DNA of 17,730 nucleotides from an uncultured Prevotella sp. (GCA_900557255.1 USSA01000049.1:1-17730), one strand, 5' to 3'. Shown: positions 1-7,917, numbered from the stretch's first letter. Notes: generated by a model not told the origin, from the sequence alone. Numbers and translations: made by a program.

Positions 1-65
1 GGGAGTGGGAATGAAAGTTAAGAACAAGCCTTGACACAGTTTAATTTACACCCCCGTCAACAACG

Positions 66-83
66 AGGCAAATCACTTTGCCT
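66..83 (-). terminator. Weak hairpin downstream of the SusC/SusD operon
   Basis: A perfect 7-bp inverted repeat (AGGCAAA / TTTGCCT, 4-nt loop TCAC) lies just past the stop codon of the last gene of the leftward operon. On the minus strand it is not followed by a T tract, so it is a poor intrinsic terminator. It may instead be a 3'-end-stabilising stem or chance. Nothing else is recognisable in bases 1-94. Confidence 0.3.
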
Positions 84-94
84 TATCTACTTAT

Positions 95-655
95 TTATTC
101 TAAATCCTCATCCCAACCTGTATACTTAAAGCCTTTAGCCCTATAATGATAACCAGGCTGATCTGCACGAGAATAAACAATAGTAATTTCATCGGTAATA
201 GTACCAGTCGCAGTCTTGTAAGTATTATGTCCACACTTACCAGACACAGTAATCTTACCTTTAGAAGTTGCAGAGTTTCCAATAAAATTATCCACATCTG
301 TACCACTAAAAATATAATCACTCATATTGATAGAAACCTTGGCATTTATTGCCCAATCAGTAGCTGTGCTATAATTACCAATGCGAATCCAAGCTTTATC
401 CTTATCGTAATCTGTTGTATTACTCAAGAAACCAAAAACTCCATCGGAAACCTTGCATATCTCTTCAACATCGGAAGGGTTAGAGTCCCAATATTCCGCA
501 TCAGTCTTACTAGGATCGTAACCTTTCTCAATATTCAAAGCATACTGACCTCCTATTGGAGCTATCGGTGTATAATCTATGTCGAAATCCGTACCTTCGG
601 AACAAGCCGAGAACATCATAACAACAAGAGCTAATAAAAAGAATATTTTTTTCAT
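95..655 (-). CDS. Small outer-membrane lipoprotein, lipid-binding (PF12888-like) family
   Basis: This 186-residue protein has a lipoprotein signal peptide with lipobox FSAC (Cys18), so it should be anchored in the outer membrane. The mature part is a small, probably beta-rich domain. Its end, with the pattern Y-x-Y-x-A-x-G-x-x-x-T-G-W-D-E-D near residues 169-184, resembles the 'lipid-binding putative hydrolase' lipoproteins found as third genes after SusC/SusD pairs; I recognise this by eye. It starts 29 nt after the SusD stop on the same strand, so it is very probably the last gene of the operon. No catalytic residues can be named and no enzymatic function is claimed. A role as an accessory surface lipoprotein in ligand capture is inferred from context only. 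The gene is AT-rich, like the rest of this operon. Confidence 0.7.
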   Translation of the reverse strand: MKKIFFLLALVVMMFSACSEGTDFDIDYTPIAPIGGQYALNIEKGYDPSKTDAEYWDSNPSDVEEICKVSDGVFGFLSNTTDYDKDKAWIRIGNYSTATDWAINAKVSINMSDYIFSGTDVDNFIGNSATSKGKITVSGKCGHNTYKTATGTITDEITIVYSRADQPGYHYRAKGFKYTGWDEDLE

Positions 656-684
656 ATTTCAGTCTATTTAATAAAAACTAGAAT

Positions 685-2274
685 TTACTTTTCCCACCAC
701 AACTTTTTGGTGATGTCGTTACCATTCTCCTTGATATACTTCATAGCAGCGGTATTATACAAAGAAGTCGAAGTAGGATAAATTAAGCGCATAGGATAAG
801 CACCTGTCGCCAAGTTTGAAGCACCTGGATCTACCAAGTTACCTAGTTGATAACCATCAGACAAAGTACGCTCCATTGGCTTGTTACTAACTCGTACTGT
901 AACAGCACCCTGAACTTCAGGATATCCTAAACGATTACGAGTAATCCAGCCATCATAAGAATTAGCGCCAGCATAAGTGAGCCAATATTGACGTGCTATA
1001 CTCTTGAGCATATCTGTTTTATCAAATGCATATACACCATTTACAAAACTTGAGCCATCAAGTCCCCAACGGCTAAAACCAGCAAGAACACCTTTATTAT
1101 AATACTCCTCTGCTTTATCTGTATTACCTAAACGAGCATAAGCCTCAGCAATCATCAATTCACATTCAGCCTCATTCATCAAGTATACAGGATCATCATA
1201 AGCCTGCTTAACACGTGAAGACTGAGAGATAGTAATTACAGACTGAGTACTAGGCTTTGTTCCACAAGGAAGCCCCTCATAGCACTCATCCATATGTGCT
1301 ATCAACAACTCTGGTGTATTATAGTCTGGATGCGCTTTTTTAGATGCAGCAGTCTGATTATAAAGATAAACTATGCGTGGATCTTTCTTTGCGAGAAGAT
1401 ACTCAACAAAAGTATGACAAGCACGCATATTCTCAGTGGTATTCAACTGACGAATATTAAATTCATATAATGGGTTAGCCTTGTTTGTAGCATCAACCCA
1501 TGCTGTCCAAGCACAATCCTCTTCCAGCAAGCCGCCCTCAGCCAACAAGTTTTTAATATCCTCTTTATGAGCATCGAAATCCTTCAGATACATTTTCAGT
1601 TTCAAGCTCTTGGCAAAGCTGACCCATTTAGCCATACTTCCACCCAAGAAACAGTCTAAAGTACCACCTATAGGATAAGACTTCTCTGACTCTAATGCAT
1701 CATTATATTTAGCAATAGCCTCATCAAGCATGTTAATAATACCAGGATACACAACAGTCTTACTATCCTCAAATATAGGATTTGGATTGTTATCAATATC
1801 CAAAGACTCACTAAACGGAATGTCTCCATAAGAATCGGTCAACACCAGATAGTTATAGGCCATCAATATTTTGGAAACCATCCAATAATTCCATACCTTT
1901 GCACCTTCTGCTGAAGCTACAGACAACTTCAAATCCTTCAAAGCATTGGCATAAGTATTATCCCACAAAGGCTTAACTGGAGGATAAGAGCTGCTTGTCG
2001 TTACCGCATAGTTAGCCAATGTATTATACTGGTTTGTACTATTACCCTGTGTGGCATACTGACACCAGAAATTTCCAGTTAATTGTCCGTAAAGTCCTAA
2101 AACTGCAACTGTTGACGCCTCTGCAGAAGGGAACAGCTGCTTATAAGTAGCTGTTGTTGGGTAATCAGGATTGTAGTTGATATCCAAATAACCGGAATCG
2201 CTACAAGAAGTAACAGTACCCATTGTCAAGAGGGCTCCCAGCAATGCTGCGCTTAAAAATTTATATCTTTTCAT
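685..2274 (-). CDS. SusD/RagB-family nutrient-binding outer membrane lipoprotein
   Basis: This 529-residue lipoprotein has signal peptide and lipobox VTSC (Cys24), followed by a D-I-N-Y-N-P segment like the D-x-N-x-N-P start of SusD-like_2 (PF12771-type) proteins. The helix around residues 130-160 (NYWMVSKILMAYNYLVLTDS, then YGDIPFSESL) is the most recognisable family block. SusD proteins form the lid over the SusC barrel and bind substrate at the cell surface. The length is normal for the family. The start is well supported: AAAGGAGA lies about 8 nt before the ATG, one of the few clear Shine-Dalgarno sequences in the window. Only 18 nt separate it from the SusC stop, so the two are cotranscribed. 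With no enzyme gene nearby, the ligand (glycan, peptide or other) cannot be assigned. Confidence 0.9.
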   Translation of the reverse strand: MKRYKFLSAALLGALLTMGTVTSCSDSGYLDINYNPDYPTTATYKQLFPSAEASTVAVLGLYGQLTGNFWCQYATQGNSTNQYNTLANYAVTTSSSYPPVKPLWDNTYANALKDLKLSVASAEGAKVWNYWMVSKILMAYNYLVLTDSYGDIPFSESLDIDNNPNPIFEDSKTVVYPGIINMLDEAIAKYNDALESEKSYPIGGTLDCFLGGSMAKWVSFAKSLKLKMYLKDFDAHKEDIKNLLAEGGLLEEDCAWTAWVDATNKANPLYEFNIRQLNTTENMRACHTFVEYLLAKKDPRIVYLYNQTAASKKAHPDYNTPELLIAHMDECYEGLPCGTKPSTQSVITISQSSRVKQAYDDPVYLMNEAECELMIAEAYARLGNTDKAEEYYNKGVLAGFSRWGLDGSSFVNGVYAFDKTDMLKSIARQYWLTYAGANSYDGWITRNRLGYPEVQGAVTVRVSNKPMERTLSDGYQLGNLVDPGASNLATGAYPMRLIYPTSTSLYNTAAMKYIKENGNDITKKLWWEK

Positions 2275-2283
2275 ATAAGAAAT

Positions 2284-2290
2284 CTCCTTT
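2284..2290 (-). promoter_or_regulatory. Shine-Dalgarno site of the susD-like gene
   Basis: On the minus strand the 18-nt SusC-SusD gap contains AAAGGAGA about 8 nt before the SusD ATG. Most other starts in this window lack a good Shine-Dalgarno sequence, so this one may raise SusD translation relative to its neighbours. Confidence 0.6.
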
Positions 2291-2292
2291 AA

Positions 2293-5200
2293 TTAAAATA
2301 CAACCTTCAAGTTAATACCATAGTTGCGAGTTGATACAGAACCCATTGTCTCACCAAACTCAGAGCTGATATCATTACCAAAGTTAGAAGACTCAGGATC
2401 GATATAATTCTGATGCTTAGGAGTAATGAGCAACAAGTTGTGGCCAACGAGACTCAAAGACAACTTCTGCATCTTCAATGCGCTTGTGATTGTCTTAGGG
2501 AAATCGTATGTCAAAGCCAACTCACGAAGTTTGAAGTAAGAACGGCTTACAACGAAATCACGACGCACCTCCGGGTTGTAACTATAGTTACCCTGAGCAT
2601 AATTCATCTTCTCTGAACTAACAGGGATATTATTCTCAACATACTGTCCACCAACAACCTTTACAGAATGAGGATAGATAAACGCATCACGCTCATTGAA
2701 TACTGTCTCTGTAGAGTTACCATTGAAGTGAGTGATATAAGATGTCTCAGAATACATAAATCCACCCTTATGCCAGTCGCCAGTAGCTGCAAGGGTCAAG
2801 TTTTTCCACTTTAAGTGTGTGGTGAAGCCCATTACGAAATCAGGCTGAGAAGAGCCGAGATAATCATATTCCGTAGAACTTGACTTTAAGAAACCATTGT
2901 TGTCTACCACCTTATAGCCATAATACTGACTATTCTTATCTGTCACCTTCTCTGTTGCAGGCAACTTGAAGATACCGATAGGCTCACCAACCTTCAATAC
3001 GTAAGATACACCACGCATAGAAGAATACAAACTAGTAATTGTAGTACCTACAGGAATGGTATATTCATCAAGACCATCCCAAAGTTCCTTCACCTTGCTC
3101 CAGTTTTTTGAGAATGTAGCACCTACGCTCCACTCCCAGTCCTTGGTACGGATAGGGGTAACATTGATCATTGCCTCGACACCCTTGTTCTGAAGCTTAC
3201 CCACATTACGGGTGTTCGTAGTATAACCTGTCTCAGGCGCCAAAGTAGCTGAGATAATCTGATTCTTGGTTATACGATCATAGTAAGCAACATCGAAACT
3301 CAAACGGTTACCGAAGAATGTACCGCTCAAACCAAGTTCATACTCAGTTGTAATCTCTGGTTTCAAGTTTGTATTTGGCAAACGGTTATATTCTGTCAGA
3401 CCTAACACACCAGAAATTGGCAAATATGTATAATAAGACTGGAATGGACGATAATATGAATTAGTCATATATACATCAGCATCATTACCAGTCTGACCTA
3501 TAGCTGCACGAACCTTCAACAAGTCGATCTGCTTGATATTCTTCAATGCAGGAATAGCCTGGTTCAGAAGTACAGATACATTGGCACCGCCATAGAAGAA
3601 ACTGTTATTACCAACAGGAAGTGTAGAAGACCAGTCGTTACGGGCAGAAAGGTTCAAGAAGGCCCAATCCTTATAACCAAGCTCTACCTGTCCCAAAAGT
3701 CCAATCAATCTTCTTTTCCATGAAGTTGCATCAGTAAGAGAATTGGAAATTGTATTATCCAAGGAATTCCATCCAGGAATTTCCAACTGCTCATTATAAC
3801 CACCTACAGTATCATAGTTTCTCTGGTTCAAGTTCCAACCTAAGGTTGCACCTACCGAGAAATCACCGAAAGTATGATTACCGGTCAGCAAGAGGCTTGC
3901 GTCAATCTGTCCACGCTGAGAACGATACTTAGAATAGTAACCCTGGTTACCTACAGTTGTACCATTACCATTTGCCTGATAAGAACCCTCGGTATAAAGA
4001 ATACGTGGTTCGATGCGCTCGGTCTTATAATTGGTATAATCACCACCGAAACGGCCAATTACCTTGATATCCTTGGTAATATCGTATGACAACTCCAGCT
4101 TACCATAAATACGGTCGTCCTGGTAAGTAGAATAGTAGTTATCTACCATATAATACGGGTTGGTAGCATACAATGTATAGTAGTTATCTACATTGTTACG
4201 CTCAAGGTTGTAATCCTTCATATCTGTGAAACGAACATCAGAAGCACCCTGAAGCAACTCCATATACATATCACGAGAACGGCGCATATCCTTGCGAACA
4301 TAGTTCAGGGACATGTCAAGATGGAATCTGTCGATATTGGCGTAACCACGGAGTGAGAAGGTATTACGATGATATGTATCACCATCATTAGGAGTAATAC
4401 CATTAGAACTTACATTACCATAAGATGCAACAATACCTACTTTCTCATCACCATAGCGGAGAGATACGTTGTTATTCCATTCCTTACCTACCTGATAGAA
4501 GTCACGGATATTGTTCTTAACATAAGAAAAAGGCTTGGTTAAAGTCTCGCCATTAGAAAGACCGGTAGAACCATACCAATGCTCACGACCATCGAGACGA
4601 GGTCCCCAAGAACCGTTCTCCTCATTAGACCAGGAACCCCAACCTTGACCAAAGAGATTCTGAGTCATTGGCACACGAAGCACATCAGTAAATGTCAAAG
4701 AACCATCGTAAGTGATAGAAGCCTTCTTATCACCCTGTGGCTTCTTTGTAGTAATCATAATAACACCATTGGCTGCACGGGAACCATAAAGAGCAGTAGC
4801 AGAAGCACCCTTCAATACAGTTACCGATTCAATATCCTCTGGGTTGATGTCGCCTGCACCACTACCAAAGTCAACAGAGTTATCACCCAAACGGTCATTG
4901 TTGATAGGCACACCATCAACAATATACAATGGGTTGTTGCTAGAAACAGAAGAAATACCACGAATTACGACTTTCTGAGAGGTACCTGTAACACCACCAC
5001 CAGAAATCTGCACACCAGCCATCTTACCCTGAAGACCACTCATCAGGGAACCAGACTTAGCCACAGTCAACTCAGAAGCGTTGGCTGTACTGGCAGCATA
5101 ACCCAAAGTTTTCTCTGAACGTTTCATACCCAAGGCAGTAACAACTACCTCGTCAAGATTTCTTGCATCAGAAGCCAAAATGATCTTCATCTTAGCAGAT

Positions 5201-5454
5201 GCTTTCATAGTTTTTGTCTGCATGCCGAGGTAACTGATTTCTAAGACAGCATCCTTGCTGGCATTAGGAAGCGTAAAATTACCATCGACATCAGTCGCTG
5301 TTCCAGTCTTAGTTCCTACAATTCTTACAGATGCGCCAATCACTGGCTCACCATCTTCCTGAGAAACAACCTTACCTGTAACAGTAGTTTGAGCGAGGGC
5401 TATTCCTGTTGAAAGAACTAGCCCCCCCATGAGCATGGTCAGTCTTTTTACCAT
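2293..5454 (-). CDS. SusC/RagA-family TonB-linked outer membrane transporter
   Basis: This 1053-residue protein has a type I signal peptide ending near residue 22 (...STGIALAQ). A carboxypeptidase-regulatory-like domain follows at about residues 23-105 (TVTGKVVSQEDGEPVIGASV), then the conserved DEVVVTALG element at 101-109 and a plug domain at about 115-240 with the SusC signature RGISSVSSNNPLYIVDGVPI at 165-184. The rest is a beta-barrel rich in aromatic strands, ending in a C-terminal Phe as usual for outer membrane barrels. It imports a ligand captured by SusD, powered by TonB-ExbBD. It is the first gene of the operon and has a good promoter about 45 nt upstream. Length and all domains are normal and it appears intact. 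Substrate is unknown because no enzyme or regulator gene accompanies it. Confidence 0.95.
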   Translation of the reverse strand: MVKRLTMLMGGLVLSTGIALAQTTVTGKVVSQEDGEPVIGASVRIVGTKTGTATDVDGNFTLPNASKDAVLEISYLGMQTKTMKASAKMKIILASDARNLDEVVVTALGMKRSEKTLGYAASTANASELTVAKSGSLMSGLQGKMAGVQISGGGVTGTSQKVVIRGISSVSSNNPLYIVDGVPINNDRLGDNSVDFGSGAGDINPEDIESVTVLKGASATALYGSRAANGVIMITTKKPQGDKKASITYDGSLTFTDVLRVPMTQNLFGQGWGSWSNEENGSWGPRLDGREHWYGSTGLSNGETLTKPFSYVKNNIRDFYQVGKEWNNNVSLRYGDEKVGIVASYGNVSSNGITPNDGDTYHRNTFSLRGYANIDRFHLDMSLNYVRKDMRRSRDMYMELLQGASDVRFTDMKDYNLERNNVDNYYTLYATNPYYMVDNYYSTYQDDRIYGKLELSYDITKDIKVIGRFGGDYTNYKTERIEPRILYTEGSYQANGNGTTVGNQGYYSKYRSQRGQIDASLLLTGNHTFGDFSVGATLGWNLNQRNYDTVGGYNEQLEIPGWNSLDNTISNSLTDATSWKRRLIGLLGQVELGYKDWAFLNLSARNDWSSTLPVGNNSFFYGGANVSVLLNQAIPALKNIKQIDLLKVRAAIGQTGNDADVYMTNSYYRPFQSYYTYLPISGVLGLTEYNRLPNTNLKPEITTEYELGLSGTFFGNRLSFDVAYYDRITKNQIISATLAPETGYTTNTRNVGKLQNKGVEAMINVTPIRTKDWEWSVGATFSKNWSKVKELWDGLDEYTIPVGTTITSLYSSMRGVSYVLKVGEPIGIFKLPATEKVTDKNSQYYGYKVVDNNGFLKSSSTEYDYLGSSQPDFVMGFTTHLKWKNLTLAATGDWHKGGFMYSETSYITHFNGNSTETVFNERDAFIYPHSVKVVGGQYVENNIPVSSEKMNYAQGNYSYNPEVRRDFVVSRSYFKLRELALTYDFPKTITSALKMQKLSLSLVGHNLLLITPKHQNYIDPESSNFGNDISSEFGETMGSVSTRNYGINLKVVF

Positions 5455-5497
5455 AATTCTCTCTCTTAAAAATTAAACAACTTACAAATATCGGGTG

Positions 5498-5529
5498 CAA
5501 AGATACATACTTTTTGCTAATTAAACAAA
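5498..5529 (-). promoter_or_regulatory. Promoter of the SusC/SusD operon
   Basis: On the minus strand, TTTG (5529-5526), a 20-bp spacer and TATCTTTG (5505-5498) match the Bacteroidetes primary-sigma promoter (-33 TTTG, -7 TAnnTTTG). Transcription should begin near 5491, giving a leader of roughly 35-40 nt before the SusC ATG at 5454. Confidence 0.75.
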
Positions 5530-5560
5530 TTTTTAGCAAACAATTTGATATAAAATACCA

Positions 5561-5578
5561 ACTTTATGGTACTTTATG
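5561..5578. promoter_or_regulatory. Phased direct repeat upstream of the susC promoter (possible operator)
   Basis: ACTTTATG occurs twice with a 10-bp period (5561-5568 and 5571-5578), about 70-87 bp upstream of the predicted susC start site. A 5-bp inverted repeat TACCA/TGGTA (5556-5560, 5567-5571) overlaps it. One-helical-turn spacing at this distance suits an activator site, but no regulator gene is adjacent and the region is AT-rich, so chance is possible. Confidence 0.35.
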
Positions 5579-5687
5579 TATATTTTTCGCATATTTTATT
5601 ACTTTTCGTAAGCAGTTTTAGTATTTATTCCCCCAAAAAGTAAATAACGAGAAGAAACTGGGTACAAAAGGGAAGTTTTAAAAACAG

Positions 5688-5733
5688 AAAGGCAAACACG
5701 CCATTTGCTACAACAAATGACACGTTTGCCTTT
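5688..5733. terminator. Bidirectional hairpin terminator after the HAD gene
   Basis: A long hairpin has an outer 10-bp stem (AAAGGCAAAC / GTTTGCCTTT), a mostly unpaired 4-nt internal loop, and an inner 6-bp stem (CATTTG / CAAATG) around loop CTACAA. T-rich DNA follows on both strands. It lies about 105 bp past the HAD stop on the minus strand, where it would stop read-through into the SusC operon. The rest of the 384-bp gap 5455-5838 holds the susC promoter, its phased repeat and one copy of a 15-bp direct repeat. I see no gene in it. Confidence 0.7.
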
Positions 5734-5785
5734 ATTATTTTATTAAAATGAAACTCGCCTATCAAAAAGGCTTCATCAAGATTAC

Positions 5786-5800
5786 ACCTTATTATATATA
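5786..5800. repeat. 15-bp direct repeat flanking the HAD gene, left copy
   Basis: ACCTTATTATATATA here is identical to bases 6646-6660, on the other side of the HAD phosphatase gene. The motif is low-complexity AT sequence, so the match may be chance. It could also mark duplication at an insertion. Confidence 0.35.
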
Positions 5801-5838
5801 GGGAGTTATGAAAAAAAGAGTCAATAACGCGCGGGAAT

Positions 5839-6630
5839 TTAAATCACGCCAAAATGGAGGAGCGCATTCTTAACACCACCTTCATCCACATGAGTCGTAA
5901 TGTAATCGGCTACCTGCTTGAGATTATCTCCCGCATTGCCCATCGCAACACCAACACCAGCCTCCCGGATAATGGAAATATCATTGCCGCCATCGCCGAA
6001 AGCCATGGTTTCATCTATGTTCAAACCCAGATAATCAGCCATTGCATGCAAGCCCTTGCCCTTATCCGCGTCGGCTGCCGTAATATCCGTAAAGGCAGGA
6101 TGCCATCTGCCCGAGGTGCAGTTGCTAAGCGTAGGCATCAGGAGCGCCTCCTGCTCTACCGAACAGAAAGGAGTAACCTGCAGAACCTGCTCATCTCCCA
6201 GTTCATTCACATCGGTCAGGAAGATTTCACAATCCACCCCCAGTCCCTTGGCAAAGACTTCATAAACCTCGTCAGTATAATGATGAATAGCGAGATGATG
6301 CTCTCCTACGACGATTGCCGGATAATCATCACGGTCGGCTGCCTCGATAATCTTCTTTACATCTTCAGGAAGGATGGCGTGCTGGCTCACCACCTTATCG
6401 CCTACAAAACAGCGGGCTCCATTGGTGGTGATGTAACCGTCGATGAGATGTTCTATCTGACCGAGGTTGTTGATGATGAGTTGCGGACGACCGGTAGAAA
6501 TATACACCTCTACCCCATTCTTCTTAGCCTGCTCCAAGGCATCTACCGTGCTCTGCGGAATCTTGTGGGTCTTGAAACTCACCAGGGTGCCGTCAATATC
6601 GAAAAACAATGCTTTTATCTTCTTATCCAT
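5839..6630 (-). CDS. HAD-superfamily (Cof-type, class IIB) phosphatase
   Basis: This 263-residue cytosolic protein has all HAD motifs: motif I DIDGTLV at 11-17 (Asp11 nucleophile, Asp13 acid/base), motif II STGRP at 45-49, motif III Lys near 190-192 (ADADKGKG), and motif IV GDGGND at 212-217 for Mg2+. The C2-type cap between motifs II and III is typical of the Cof/YidA group, which dephosphorylates sugar phosphates, nucleotides or pyridoxal phosphate. The true substrate cannot be read from sequence. The length is normal. It is a single-gene unit with its own promoter at 6700-6730 and a hairpin terminator at 5688-5733. It is divergent from the FimB/Mfa2-like lipoprotein gene. The start at 6630 places MDKKIKALFFDIDGT in the usual family position; there is no strong Shine-Dalgarno sequence. 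Confidence 0.9.
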   Translation of the reverse strand: MDKKIKALFFDIDGTLVSFKTHKIPQSTVDALEQAKKNGVEVYISTGRPQLIINNLGQIEHLIDGYITTNGARCFVGDKVVSQHAILPEDVKKIIEAADRDDYPAIVVGEHHLAIHHYTDEVYEVFAKGLGVDCEIFLTDVNELGDEQVLQVTPFCSVEQEALLMPTLSNCTSGRWHPAFTDITAADADKGKGLHAMADYLGLNIDETMAFGDGGNDISIIREAGVGVAMGNAGDNLKQVADYITTHVDEGGVKNALLHFGVI

Positions 6631-6645
6631 ACCAATATCTTCTAT

Positions 6646-6660
6646 ACCTTATTATATATA
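6646..6660. repeat. 15-bp direct repeat flanking the HAD gene, right copy
   Basis: Second copy of ACCTTATTATATATA, just upstream of the HAD start and identical to 5786-5800. Confidence 0.35.
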
Positions 6661-6669
6661 TAATGCAAA

Positions 6670-6698
6670 ATCGGCTCTGTAAGTACAGAAAAACCGAT
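6670..6698 (-). promoter_or_regulatory. Hairpin or operator-like inverted repeat at the HAD start of transcription
   Basis: Nested inverted repeats ATCGG (6670-6674) / CCGAT (6694-6698) and TCTGTA (6676-6681) / TACAGA (6684-6689) lie immediately downstream of the predicted -7 element, covering the expected start of the HAD transcript. This could be a leader stem or a repressor site overlapping the start. It is seen in the sequence; the function is inferred. Confidence 0.4.
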
Positions 6699-6699
6699 G

Positions 6700-6730
6700 C
6701 AAAATTACGAAAAAACAGATAAATGACAAA
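6700..6730 (-). promoter_or_regulatory. Promoter of the HAD phosphatase gene
   Basis: On the minus strand, TTTG (6730-6727), a 19-bp spacer and TAATTTTG (6707-6700) match the Bacteroidetes consensus. The predicted start near 6693 gives a leader of about 60 nt. Confidence 0.65.
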
Positions 6731-6755
6731 AAATATAAAGATTTATTAGATTTTA

Positions 6756-6787
6756 CTTGCATCGAAAAGAGAAAAAACGTATATTTG
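6756..6787 (+). promoter_or_regulatory. Promoter of the FimB/Mfa2-like lipoprotein gene
   Basis: CTTG (6756-6759, three of four -33 bases), a 20-bp spacer and a perfect -7 TATATTTG (6780-6787). The transcript would start near 6794 with a leader of about 60 nt before the ATG at 6853. Confidence 0.55.
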
Positions 6788-6852
6788 CCACATCTTTATG
6801 CCCAAGGAAACTCCGAGATAACGCATAGAGCAACTAGTAAATAAGAACTATT

Positions 6853-7752
6853 ATGAGTAAGAAGCCCTATCGGTTACTGGCATCCCTGTTGCTGATGCTT
6901 GTAGCGACGCTTACTTCATGTGAGAAGTTTTCGATTGACGAAACAACCGGAAAATCACGTGAGGCAAACGCCAATGTAACTATCCATGTGCAGAAAATAG
7001 AAGGCACAAGTCTGATGACAACCAAAGCTGCCGACAAGCAGATTGCCCTGGGTGATGTGTGCTCCAGACTGACACTTGCCATCTTTGACGGAGAGGAGAA
7101 ACTGGAGACGGTGAACCAGCTTTCAACAGACAATGGCTTCGGAACAGCCTATGTAAGTCTGGACGAAGGAGAATACCGACTGGTGGTGATTGCCCATAAC
7201 GGAAAGGGAAACTGCTCTATCAGCGCACCCGAGAAAGTAAAGTTTGCGAGCAACAAGCTTACCGACACCTTCTATTATTACGGCAGGTTGAGCGTAACGG
7301 CAGACGGAGCCACCTCCGACATCAACCTGAGGCGAGCAGTTGGCGCCTTCAAGTTACATATTACCGACGAAACCATTCCCGAAGAAATCAGGAGCATCAA
7401 GTTCTATTATACCGGCGGCAGCAGCACCCTGGATGCAACCACCGGATTCGGCTGCGTGAACAGCCGTCAGACCGAGAATTTCAGTATGAAAGATGGCGAC
7501 AGAGACTTTACCGTCTACACCTTCCCACATGAAGAAGAGAAGAACATCAAGATGAGTATCAGCTTTCTGGATGCCGATGCAAAGGTGGTAAAGAGTTTTG
7601 AAAAAGCCGATTTGAAAATCCATCAGAACAAAACAGCCTATACCGAGATTTCCATTGCTGACGGATTCGGTGGCGGAGACGACAGTACGGGTGGTGGAAT
7701 AGGCATTACCGTAGACCCTACCTGGGGAGAGACAGAACGGGTGAATTTCTAA
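6853..7752 (+). CDS. FimB/Mfa2-family (fimbrial anchor-like) lipoprotein
   Basis: This 299-residue protein has lipobox LTSC (Cys23), so it should be exported as a lipoprotein. The block SRLTLAIFDGEEKL, then a beta hairpin ending LDEGEYRLVVIAHNG at about 71-117, is typical of FimB/Mfa2-type proteins (PF08842-like), where L-x-x-G-x-Y-x-x-x-x-x-A-x-x-G marks the first transthyretin-like domain. A second beta domain with the RRAVGAFKLHI strand follows at about 160-270, then a Gly-rich linker (FGGGDDSTGGGIG) and the tail ITVDPTWGE. Family members anchor or cap major fimbriae or act as minor tip subunits. Here it stands alone: no fimbrillin, tip or usher-like gene adjoins, so the role is inferred. 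It could equally be an uncharacterised surface lipoprotein with this fold. It appears intact, with a single promoter and no obvious terminator before the next operon. Confidence 0.65.
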   Translation: MSKKPYRLLASLLLMLVATLTSCEKFSIDETTGKSREANANVTIHVQKIEGTSLMTTKAADKQIALGDVCSRLTLAIFDGEEKLETVNQLSTDNGFGTAYVSLDEGEYRLVVIAHNGKGNCSISAPEKVKFASNKLTDTFYYYGRLSVTADGATSDINLRRAVGAFKLHITDETIPEEIRSIKFYYTGGSSTLDATTGFGCVNSRQTENFSMKDGDRDFTVYTFPHEEEKNIKMSISFLDADAKVVKSFEKADLKIHQNKTAYTEISIADGFGGGDDSTGGGIGITVDPTWGETERVNF

Positions 7753-7854
7753 GAAACAGACGATTAAGGGATTACAGAAAACCAGAAGGTATGTTCTATT
7801 TTTCTACAATGCAATATATTTTTTGATTCTTAAAGATTTGATAAACAAAATTTC

Positions 7855-7885
7855 TTTGTCATTTAAGAATAATTCCATAAATTTG
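7855..7885 (+). promoter_or_regulatory. Promoter of the TolC-HlyD-ABC2 export operon
   Basis: TTTG (7855-7858), a 19-bp spacer and TAAATTTG (7878-7885) match the Bacteroidetes consensus well. The expected start near 7892 gives a short leader of about 26 nt. Confidence 0.7.
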
Positions 7886-7890
7886 CATCC

Positions 7891-7906
7891 AATATTATAT
7901 AATATT
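7891..7906. promoter_or_regulatory. 16-bp perfect palindrome at the export-operon start site
   Basis: AATATTATATAATATT is a perfect 16-bp palindrome that covers the predicted transcription start and lies 12 bp before the TolC ATG. Its position suits an operator for a dimeric repressor. It is pure AT, so coincidence is possible. Confidence 0.4.
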
Positions 7907-7917
7907 ATAAACAAAGG

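Noticed and set aside
4579..5118. Long open frame opposite to the SusC gene
   Set aside because: Complement of a conserved coding region; translation has no recognisable domain.
5748..5801. 17-codon open frame (ATG 5748 to TAG 5799-5801) on the plus strand in the HAD-SusC gap
   Set aside because: Very short, no recognisable product or promoter, and it overlaps the 15-bp AT repeat; likely chance.
5808..5873. 21-codon open frame with GGGAG upstream, running antisense into the HAD 3' end
   Set aside because: Short and mostly antisense to a confident gene; no independent support.
5854..6663. Plus-strand open frame across the HAD gene
   Set aside because: The opposite strand carries all four HAD motifs; this frame has none of any family.
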